Source: Bacillota bacterium (GTDB lineage Bacteria > Bacillota > Clostridia > Acetivibrionales > DTU013). From it: DNA of 5,217 nt. Location of the stretch: NCBI GenBank assembly GCA_023409735.1, contig JAEYRB010000057.1:1-5217 (forward strand), read 5' to 3'. A program made the translations under genes and the position numbers. How positions within the stretch are numbered: the stretch's first letter is position 1; the number at the start of each line of letters is the position of its first letter. This document shows, piece by piece, positions 1 through 5,217 of the stretch. The notes below the pieces were generated by a model. That model did not search any database and was not told the DNA's origin. It worked only from the letters and a program-made list of their open reading frames with translations.

Positions 1-13
1 AGCATAACCTCTC

Positions 14-730
14 TCAAATCAACGGCTCCTTTGACGGCTTGCCTGCTTTTCTTGGGTATTTTGTCGGCGTCTGTCGCAACTTCCTTATAACTATAATATT
101 ACGTTTCATATCACTTCCAGGCAGATAAAATTCCTTTACTTCTTCTATAGTGCCTCCCAATATATTAAGCGCCTTTCCGGCTTCATCTTTATCTGATAGG
201 CTGCTGCCCTTCATTGCAATAAATATACCGCCTATCCTTACTAATGGCATACAGTATTCCAAGAGCACCGGAAGTGCAGCAACTGCTCTGGCAGTTACAG
301 CATCAAATTTCTCACGATACTTTGGGGAATTCCCTGTATCCTCCGCCCTTGAGTGAAGTGCAGTTATTTTCTCCATATTAAGCTCATTTATTACCTTATT
401 CAAAAAGCCTATTCGTTTTTCCAGTGAATCCAGAAGCACGACCTCCAGATCAGGCTTTGCTATCTTCACAGGTAGTCCGGGAAAACCGGCTCCTGTTCCA
501 ACATCAATAAGCGTTTTGCTATTATTGAGAAAAGGAATAATGCTCAAAGAATCAACAAAATGCTTTGATACTACGTCTTTATCCTCCTCAATAGCTGTAA
601 GGTTGATTTTTTGGTTCCATTCTGAAAGTAAATCCTTATATACAGTAAAAGCCGATAGTTCATCTTCACTAAGCTGAACGCCGTATTGTGCAGCTCCATC
701 CTTAAGCAGCATATCTAAATACTGTTCCAT
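14..730 (-). CDS. rsmG: 16S rRNA (guanine(527)-N7)-methyltransferase RsmG (GidB)
   Basis: RsmG transfers a methyl group from S-adenosylmethionine to N7 of the 16S rRNA guanine equivalent to E. coli G527, in the cytoplasm. In several bacteria its loss gives low-level streptomycin resistance (family knowledge). The 238-residue product has the usual family length. Visible motifs are the N-terminal WNQKINLTAI (38-47), the SAM-binding glycine loop DVGTGAGFPG (76-85), an acidic residue after the next strand (LLDSLEKR, D101), ARAVA (147-151), MKG (173-175) and the basic C-terminal signature YPRKAGKPSKEPL (225-237). The ATG at 730-728 lies 5 bp after the mnmG stop. An AAAGG site at 745-741, inside the last codons of mnmG, sits 10 nt upstream, so translation is probably coupled to mnmG. 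The stop is TGA at 16-14. The gene looks complete and intact, and I see no terminator in the 13 bases left after it. Confidence 0.97.
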   Translation of the reverse strand: MEQYLDMLLKDGAAQYGVQLSEDELSAFTVYKDLLSEWNQKINLTAIEEDKDVVSKHFVDSLSIIPFLNNSKTLIDVGTGAGFPGLPVKIAKPDLEVVLLDSLEKRIGFLNKVINELNMEKITALHSRAEDTGNSPKYREKFDAVTARAVAALPVLLEYCMPLVRIGGIFIAMKGSSLSDKDEAGKALNILGGTIEEVKEFYLPGSDMKRNIIVIRKLRQTPTKYPRKAGKPSKEPLI

Positions 731-735
731 ATTGT

Positions 736-2640
736 CTAGCCCTTTCTTTCTGTCTGTTCCAAATATATCAGAAGTACAGATATGTCTGCCGGTGATACTC
801 CGGATATTCTGGAGGCCTGTCCTACAGAATCAGGCTTAACCTTTGCCAGCTTCTGTCTTGCCTCCAGCCTGAGCCCATGAATACTATTATAGTCAATATC
901 ATGGGGCAGTTGTTTTCTTTCAAGCTTTTTAAACTGCTTTACCTGTATAATCTGTCTTTTAATATATCCTTCATATTTAATAGAGATCTCAACCTGTTGA
1001 GCTATAGCATCATAGCCTCTCTTATTGTTATTTTTCATGTATTCTGGCCTCTCAGCGTCAAGCTCACCCAGATCCTCATATGTTATCTCAGGCCTTCGCA
1101 TAAGCTCTGCAAGGCTGATACCTGTCTTTATAGGAGTGCTGGATCTTTCAATGAGAAACCTATTCACTTCATCAGATGGTGATAAATGTATTTTCTCCAT
1201 CCTCTCAATTTCATTTTCTATTTTCTCTTTTTTCTTAATGAATCTGTCGTACCTCTCACTACTTATAAGACCGATCTCATAACCCTTAGGAGTAAGCCTC
1301 ATATCTGCATTGTCTTGTCTGAGAAGAAGCCTGTACTCCGAGCGAGAGGTCATCATCCTGTATGGTTCAGAGGTACCTTTTGTAACAAGGTCATCCACCA
1401 GTACACCTATATATGCTTCGGATCTGTCTAATATGAGAGGTGGCTTATTTTTTAGCTTCTGAGCGGCATTAATACCGGCTATAAGGCCTTGCGCTGCGGC
1501 TTCCTCATAACCTGAGCTTCCGTTTATCTGCCCTGCGGCAAATAATCCTCCAATATTCTTGAACTCAAGACTCAGCTTTAGCTGTGTAGGATCAATACAA
1601 TCATACTCTATTGCATAAGCGCTTCTAGTTATGTGAACATTCTCCAAACCCGGCAGCGTTCTGACCATCTCTTCCTGAACATCCTCAGGAAGGCTACTGG
1701 ACATACCCTGCAGATACATTTCCTGGGTACTTGTTCCCATTGGCTCCACAAAGACCTGATGCCTTCCTTTGTCTGCAAAGCGAACAACCTTGTCTTCTAT
1801 AGACGGGCAATATCTCGGTCCTACACCTTTTATCATTCCTCCGTATAGTGGTGAACGATGAAGATTAGCATGTATAATATCGTGTGTATTTTTATTAGTG
1901 TATGTAAGATAGCATGGAACCTGCTCAACATCTATTTCTTCATCATCAAAGGAAAATGGTATTATTACATCATCGCCCATTTGCTCTTCCATTTTTGAAA
2001 AATCTATTGTATTACGGTTAAGGCGTGATGGCGTTCCTGTTTTAAAACGCATCAGCTCAATACCCTTTTCCCTCAGGCTGTCGGAAAGCTTGTTAGCCGG
2101 AAATAGTCCATCGGGTCCACCGCTATAACTGACATCACCAATGATTATCTTACCCTTAAGATATGTCCCGGTTGTAAGTACCACAGCCTTGCAGCCATAT
2201 TCCGCATTTGTATGAGTCCTAACTCCTGTAACATTGTTATTCTCATCCGTTAAAAGCTCAATGACTTCAGACTGCTTTACATATAAATTTTCCTGACATT
2301 CCAGAACATTTTTCATCTCGATCTGGTATCTTCTTCTGTCTATTTGAGCTCTTAGTGAATATACTGCCGGTCCCTTTGCCGAATTGAGTATCTTCGACTG
2401 TATAAGCGTCTTATCAGCGCATTTGCCCATCTCACCGCCAAGCGCATCCAACTCTCTTACCAAATGTCCCTTAGCAGTGCCCCCTATACTGGGGTTACAC
2501 GGCATGTTTGCTATGCTGTCAAGATTAATTGCAAAGACTATAGTTCTCATACCCAAACGCGAACAAGCCAGTGCAGCTTCACAACCGGCATGTCCGGCAC
2601 CGACAACAACAACGTCAAAATTTCCTGCGAAATATCCCAT
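736..2640 (-). CDS. mnmG: tRNA uridine-5-carboxymethylaminomethyl modification enzyme MnmG (GidA)
   Basis: MnmG is the FAD-dependent partner of MnmE. Together they install the (carboxymethyl)aminomethyl group at C5 of wobble uridine 34 in tRNAs reading split codon boxes, using NADH, a methylene-tetrahydrofolate carbon, and glycine or ammonium. The 634-residue length matches the long bacterial form (E. coli MnmG is about 629). Visible motifs are the dinucleotide-binding loop VVGAGHAGCEAA (12-23), CNPSIGGTAKGH with C48 (48-59), the first family signature GPRYCPSIEDK with C278 (274-284), the second signature AGQINGSSGYEEAAAQG (369-385), and the C-terminal MnmE- and tRNA-binding helical region ending in SRISGVSPADISVLLIYLE (610-628). 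C48 and C278 match the two conserved cysteines of the family. The ATG is fixed by an AGGAGG site (2651-2646) 5 nt upstream. It lies 133 bp after mnmE and is probably cotranscribed with it. The stop is TAG. No truncation or frameshift is seen. Confidence 0.98.
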   Translation of the reverse strand: MGYFAGNFDVVVVGAGHAGCEAALACSRLGMRTIVFAINLDSIANMPCNPSIGGTAKGHLVRELDALGGEMGKCADKTLIQSKILNSAKGPAVYSLRAQIDRRRYQIEMKNVLECQENLYVKQSEVIELLTDENNNVTGVRTHTNAEYGCKAVVLTTGTYLKGKIIIGDVSYSGGPDGLFPANKLSDSLREKGIELMRFKTGTPSRLNRNTIDFSKMEEQMGDDVIIPFSFDDEEIDVEQVPCYLTYTNKNTHDIIHANLHRSPLYGGMIKGVGPRYCPSIEDKVVRFADKGRHQVFVEPMGTSTQEMYLQGMSSSLPEDVQEEMVRTLPGLENVHITRSAYAIEYDCIDPTQLKLSLEFKNIGGLFAAGQINGSSGYEEAAAQGLIAGINAAQKLKNKPPLILDRSEAYIGVLVDDLVTKGTSEPYRMMTSRSEYRLLLRQDNADMRLTPKGYEIGLISSERYDRFIKKKEKIENEIERMEKIHLSPSDEVNRFLIERSSTPIKTGISLAELMRRPEITYEDLGELDAERPEYMKNNNKRGYDAIAQQVEISIKYEGYIKRQIIQVKQFKKLERKQLPHDIDYNSIHGLRLEARQKLAKVKPDSVGQASRISGVSPADISVLLIYLEQTERKG

Positions 2641-2645
2641 CTGCT

Positions 2646-2651
2646 CCTCCT
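2646..2651 (-). promoter_or_regulatory. Ribosome binding site of mnmG (AGGAGG)
   Basis: On the minus strand a perfect AGGAGG stands 5 nt before the mnmG ATG. It decides the start codon, because the next upstream in-frame sequence has no comparable site. The strong site fits independent translation initiation after the 133-bp gap behind mnmE. Confidence 0.85.
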
Positions 2652-2737
2652 ATATAACGAGGTATAATATGTCCCCAACTACATGGTTCTTTTGCTTTCA
2701 CAAAAAGCATAATTGGCAGTTACCGAATAGTTTTCAG

Positions 2738-2761
2738 GCAGCGGGCATGTATCCCGGCTGC
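2738..2761 (-). other. GC-rich bulged hairpin between mnmE and mnmG
   Basis: In the minus-strand transcript, GCAG-C-CGGG pairs with CCCG-CTGC around a 7-nt ATACATG loop. This gives eight base pairs, mostly G-C, with one bulged C. It lies 12 nt after the mnmE stop. The bases that follow (CTGAAAACT) contain no T run, so it does not look like an intrinsic terminator. An RNA processing or 3'-end-protecting stem is possible, but this is inference. Most of the rest of the 133-bp gap is unassigned sequence. Confidence 0.55.
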
Positions 2762-2773
2762 AGCTTTAAGTCA

Positions 2774-4168
2774 CTATTTACCGATGCAGAAGCGAGAAAA
2801 AATTTCTTTTACAACATCTTCGCTTACTGATTCACCTGTTATTTGCCCAAGGTATTCAGCGCTTTCTTTTATATCAATAGTTACGAAATCAAGTGGAACT
2901 CCTGCCTTATGTGCTTCTGAAGCCGAATTAAGACTCACTATAGCCATATCCAGCAGCTGCTTATGGCGTGCGTTTGTAACAAGTACCTCATTGTTCGCAT
3001 ATATTTCTCCTTTTAAAAACAGTGCTTCAATTTGTTCCTTTAACTCATCAATTCCTGTTCCATCAAGCATTGATGCAGCTAAAGCAGGCTCGTCTGTTAT
3101 TTCCGCTATCTGCCTTCTTGCTCTATCAATAGCAGCTTCATCTGCCATATCAGTCTTACTTATTATAATGATCTTCTTTTTACCTTTCAATGAATTTAAA
3201 ATTTCAATATCGAATGGAGATATCTGCTCTATGACATCAATTACATCAATTACGAGGTCTGCCTGCGAAGCTGCATTTCTTGCACGTTCAACCCCTATAG
3301 CCTCAACAGGATCATTTGTATCCCTTATACCTGCCGTATCAAGGAATCTCACTGGTATCCCTTTAATATTTACATATTCTTCTATAATATCTCTCGTCGT
3401 CCCAGGTATATCGGTAACAATTGCACGATTGGTGCCTGTTAGAGTATTAAGAAGTGACGATTTACCTGCATTCGGCCTTCCAATTATTACAGCCGTTATA
3501 CCTTCGCGAAGGAGTCTTCCTCTATCATAGCTTGAAGCAATTTTATCAAGCTCTTTTAAAACAGAGCACACACCCTTATATATTTCATCCCCCGTCACGT
3601 CCTCAATATCATGCTCGGGATAATCAACAACTGCTTCAATGTGAGCTATCAGCTCAATAAGCTTCTTGCGCACATTGCGAATATCGACAGAAAGCTTTCC
3701 CTCAAGCTGTGATGCAGCTGCCCGAGAGCCCTCGTCAGTCTTTGCGTTTATTAGGTCTATTACAGCCTCAGCCTGTGCCAGATCCATTTTTCCATTTAGA
3801 AAGGCTCTTTTTGTAAATTCTCCAGGCCCTGCAGTTCGTGCTCCGTTTTTAAGCAGAAGAGAAAGTACATTTTTTAGAACCACTATTCCTCCGTGGCAAT
3901 TGATCTCGACGACATCTTCCCCGGTAAAGCTGTGGGGACCCTTCATTTTTATTAGAAGCACATCATCAAGCACTTGCTTACTATCAGGATCAATTATCCT
4001 CCCGTGAACAGCATAATGTGATCTAATTTCATCAAAAGACCTGCTGCATTCAAAAGTTTTCTTCAAAATTTCAAAAGCTTCAGAACCGCTAACTCTGATT
4101 ATTCCTATGCCGCCGGTGCCATATGGAGTAGATATTGCTGCTATTGTTCCAGCTTGCTCATTAATCAT
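2774..4168 (-). CDS. mnmE: tRNA uridine-5-carboxymethylaminomethyl modification GTPase MnmE (TrmE, ThdF)
   Basis: MnmE is the GTPase partner of MnmG in wobble U34 modification; GTP hydrolysis drives G-domain dimerisation in the complex (family knowledge). The 464 residues match normal family length. Domains in order: an N-terminal tetrahydrofolate-binding domain (about 1-118, with TIAAISTPYGTGGIGIIRVSG near 8-28 and HGG at 92-94), the first helical part (NGKMDLAQAEAVIDLI, 125-140), a Ras-like G domain (about 220-385), and the C-terminal helical part ending in the family CxGK motif (CIGK, 461-464). In the G domain the P-loop GRPNAGKSS (230-238), GTTRD (256-260) and DTAG (277-280) are canonical. 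The G4 motif reads SKTD (337-340) where NKxD is usual, G5 reads SML instead of SA-x, and D308 sits in a normally hydrophobic strand. The ATG at 4168 has a modest AAAGGCGG site (4185-4178) 9 nt upstream. The stop is TAG. Confidence 0.97.
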   Translation of the reverse strand: MINEQAGTIAAISTPYGTGGIGIIRVSGSEAFEILKKTFECSRSFDEIRSHYAVHGRIIDPDSKQVLDDVLLIKMKGPHSFTGEDVVEINCHGGIVVLKNVLSLLLKNGARTAGPGEFTKRAFLNGKMDLAQAEAVIDLINAKTDEGSRAAASQLEGKLSVDIRNVRKKLIELIAHIEAVVDYPEHDIEDVTGDEIYKGVCSVLKELDKIASSYDRGRLLREGITAVIIGRPNAGKSSLLNTLTGTNRAIVTDIPGTTRDIIEEYVNIKGIPVRFLDTAGIRDTNDPVEAIGVERARNAASQADLVIDVIDVIEQISPFDIEILNSLKGKKKIIIISKTDMADEAAIDRARRQIAEITDEPALAASMLDGTGIDELKEQIEALFLKGEIYANNEVLVTNARHKQLLDMAIVSLNSASEAHKAGVPLDFVTIDIKESAEYLGQITGESVSEDVVKEIFSRFCIGK

Positions 4169-4177
4169 TTTGTAAAA

Positions 4178-4185
4178 CCGCCTTT
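4178..4185 (-). promoter_or_regulatory. Ribosome binding site of mnmE (AAAGGCGG)
   Basis: An imperfect Shine-Dalgarno sequence, differing from AAGGAGG by one internal base, stands 9 nt before the mnmE ATG. It supports that ATG as the start and is weaker than the sites of jag and mnmG. Confidence 0.6.
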
Positions 4186-4266
4186 ATTATTGAAGAATTC
4201 CCGTACGAATGATACGATACATATAGGATATCTAATTTACCTGTATGCTCACAGTAGCACTCTTGG

Positions 4267-4296
4267 ATTATCAATAAAATACTCAATAAAAGTCCA
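4267..4296 (-). promoter_or_regulatory. Candidate sigma-A-type promoter for mnmE
   Basis: On the minus strand, TGGACT (4296-4291; 4 of 6 to TTGACA) and GATAAT (4272-4267; 5 of 6 to TATAAT) are separated by 18 bp. Transcription would start near 4260, leaving an mnmE leader of roughly 90 nt. It lies downstream of the hairpin that follows jag, which is where a second promoter would be expected. The call rests on consensus matching in AT-rich DNA, so it is tentative. Confidence 0.35.
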
Positions 4297-4343
4297 GGGG
4301 TAGCCTTTTCATTGTAGCCCTTTGGGCAACGCCATAACTCAAA

Positions 4344-4369
4344 AGAGGACAATATATAAATTGTCCTCT
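4344..4369 (-). terminator. Possible weak intrinsic terminator after jag
   Basis: A perfect inverted repeat has 10-bp arms: AGAGGACAAT (4369-4360 on the minus strand) and ATTGTCCTCT (4353-4344), with a 6-nt TTATAT loop. It begins 31 nt after the jag stop and is followed by TTTGAG, so the U tract is only four residues including the last arm base. The stem is clear. Its termination strength is uncertain, and partial read-through into mnmE is likely. There are no genes on the plus strand that would need it. Confidence 0.5.
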
Positions 4370-4400
4370 CAATTTTAACATTATGCTCTTTTAAATAAAA

Positions 4401-5033
4401 CTATCTTCTTGAACCCTGCTTAAGAGTAATAACAACCTTCCTGTTTGGTTCCTCCCCTATGCTGTGAGTATCAACCATGTTATTTGTTTGGAGGGTGGAA
4501 TGAATTATTCTTCTTTCATATGGATTCATAGGTTCAAGTGTTACGCTTTTTCTGTATTTAATGACCCTTTCTGCTAAACGCTCAGCAAGCTTGACAAGGG
4601 TGTCCTCTCTCTTTTGCCGATAATTTTCAATGTCCAGGATGACTCTCTTATAATCATCACTTTGTTTATTAACAACAAGACTTGTAAGATATTGCAGCGC
4701 ATCAAGAGTTTCTCCGCGTCTTCCTATTATAATTCCGCTGTCCTTACCTGTTATTTTCAGCTGTATAGAATCCTCGTCCTCAAATTTGTCTATGTCTACA
4801 TCTACATTCATTTTTGACAGTATGTCCTCAAGAAATTGTACAGCCTCATCCAAACGCGAGCTTCTAAGTATAACTCTTACCTTCGCTGATTTGCTCCCAA
4901 TGCCAAATATACCCTTGTTTCCTTCTTCGAGCACTTCAACCTCAACGTCGTCAATGTCTGCACCAAGCTCTTCCAGCGCACAATCTATCGCTTCCTGCAC
5001 TGTTTTCGCTGATTTTTCTATTATTTGATCCAT
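4401..5033 (-). CDS. khpB: RNA-binding protein KhpB (Jag/EloR family; Jag-N, KH and R3H domains)
   Basis: KhpB/Jag/EloR is a cytoplasmic RNA-binding protein that, in streptococci and other Firmicutes, pairs with KhpA and influences cell elongation and division (family knowledge). The gene is usually next to yidC, as here. The 210-residue product has the three expected parts. Jag-N spans about 1-55, with EEGNKGIFGIGSKSAKVRV (36-54). The type II KH domain spans about 75-140, with the GxxG loop in IIIGRRGETLDALQYL (101-116; GRRG at 104-107). The C-terminal R3H domain spans about 145-207, with R174 and H178 in PYERRIIHSTLQ (171-182) followed by THSIGEEPNRKVVI (189-202). The linker between Jag-N and KH is short, without the long acidic insert seen in some homologues. 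The ATG at 5033 follows GGAGGAGG (5052-5045) by 11 nt. The stop is TAG at 4403-4401. It is probably cotranscribed with yidC, 41 bp upstream, with no terminator between them. Confidence 0.96.
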   Translation of the reverse strand: MDQIIEKSAKTVQEAIDCALEELGADIDDVEVEVLEEGNKGIFGIGSKSAKVRVILRSSRLDEAVQFLEDILSKMNVDVDIDKFEDEDSIQLKITGKDSGIIIGRRGETLDALQYLTSLVVNKQSDDYKRVILDIENYRQKREDTLVKLAERLAERVIKYRKSVTLEPMNPYERRIIHSTLQTNNMVDTHSIGEEPNRKVVITLKQGSRR

Positions 5034-5044
5034 CTTACAAAACG

Positions 5045-5052
5045 CCTCCTCC
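5045..5052 (-). promoter_or_regulatory. Ribosome binding site of khpB (GGAGGAGG)
   Basis: A strong purine-rich Shine-Dalgarno sequence lies in the 41-bp spacer after the yidC stop, 11 nt before the khpB ATG. It supports that start. Confidence 0.8.
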
Positions 5053-5074
5053 GTAGATGGTTAATATCAGTGGG

Positions 5075-5217
5075 TTACTTTTTTTTCTTATACTTTTTAT
5101 TCTTATTACCTTGTCCGGATTTTGCCGAACTGTTTTCTGATATCTTTTTAGCATTGCCATTTTCTATTTGCTTCTCGCCGCTGTTAAGTGCCTTTTCTGC
5201 AGCTCCATCATTTTTTC
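5075..5217 (-). CDS. yidC: Membrane protein insertase YidC/OxaA, C-terminal end only (partial)
   Basis: An open frame enters from the right edge and ends at TAA (5077-5075). The 46 visible residues, read from 5215, begin KNDGAAEKALNSGEKQ and end NKNKKYKKKK. They form a hydrophilic, low-complexity tail rich in Lys, Asn, Ser and Gly, with no membrane segment in view. YidC inserts and folds inner-membrane proteins alone or with SecYEG, and many Gram-positive YidC proteins end in a basic tail that contacts the ribosome (family knowledge). The identity comes from position directly before jag in the conserved origin-proximal block and from the basic tail. No catalytic or membrane region can be checked here, so another membrane protein with a basic tail cannot be excluded. 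The other two minus-strand frames close early in this stretch. Confidence 0.75.
   Translation of the reverse strand, partial: KNDGAAEKALNSGEKQIENGNAKKISENSSAKSGQGNKNKKYKKKK

Noticed and set aside
1..5. ATG on the minus strand just after rsmG as a possible start of the next gene
   Set aside because: The GAGAGG before it is only 2 nt away, and only two further bases remain in the window, so no coding region can be judged.
2646..2662. Possible sequestration of the mnmG Shine-Dalgarno by an upstream CCTC (CCTC-9 nt-GAGG)
   Set aside because: Only four base pairs with a 9-nt loop and no extension on either side. This is too weak to call a regulatory switch.
2664..2669. TATAAT on the plus strand in the mnmE-mnmG gap
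   Set aside because: No matching -35 box at 16-18 bp upstream and no plus-strand gene downstream.
2384..2830. 148-codon plus-strand frame spanning the mnmG start and the mnmE-mnmG gap
   Set aside because: Most of it is antisense to conserved mnmG codons. The remainder is non-conserved spacer, and no family resemblance is seen.
2784..3530. 248-codon open frame on the plus strand antisense to mnmE
   Set aside because: It is a shadow of mnmE. The translation is Ser/Ile-rich with no recognisable domain, while the opposite strand encodes a full canonical MnmE.
3666..4007. 113-codon plus-strand frame antisense to the mnmE N-terminal half
   Set aside because: Shadow frame with Ser/Arg/Phe-rich low-information sequence and no domain.
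4786..5028. 80-codon plus-strand Ser/Thr-rich frame antisense to jag
   Set aside because: The serine and threonine runs are the complement of acidic codons in the Jag-N region of the real gene.

Overview
All recognisable genes lie on the minus strand. They form the conserved block found beside the replication origin of many Firmicutes. Read in the direction of transcription (right to left) the order is yidC (3' end only), jag/khpB, mnmE, mnmG, rsmG. Gene order, moderately low G+C, strong AGGAGG-type ribosome binding sites and protein sequence style point to a low-GC Gram-positive bacterium of the class Clostridia. The genus cannot be fixed from the sequence alone.

Layout. Positions 5075-5217 hold the lysine-rich C-terminal tail of a probable YidC/OxaA membrane insertase, cut by the window edge. 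After a 41-bp spacer comes jag/khpB (5033-4401), an RNA-binding protein with Jag-N, KH and R3H domains. A 232-bp gap follows. It holds a 10-bp-arm hairpin that could be a weak intrinsic terminator, a candidate promoter, and an unconvincing 63-codon TTG-started frame. Next is mnmE (4168-2774), then a 133-bp gap with a bulged GC-rich hairpin, then mnmG (2640-736). rsmG (730-14) starts only 5 bp after the mnmG stop. The window ends 13 bp beyond the rsmG stop, so the next gene (often noc/parA/parB in this setting) is not visible.

How the genes work together. MnmE and MnmG form the complex that modifies the wobble uridine (U34) of certain tRNAs to (carboxymethyl)aminomethyl-uridine. RsmG methylates 16S rRNA at the G527-equivalent position. 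KhpB/Jag is an RNA-binding regulator, and YidC inserts membrane proteins. The set is a housekeeping block for translation quality and envelope biogenesis. I see no mobile element, CRISPR array, tRNA, rRNA or defence system, and no evidence of a previously undescribed system. The items most worth a second look are divergent guanine-recognition motifs in the MnmE G domain and the structured jag-mnmE gap.
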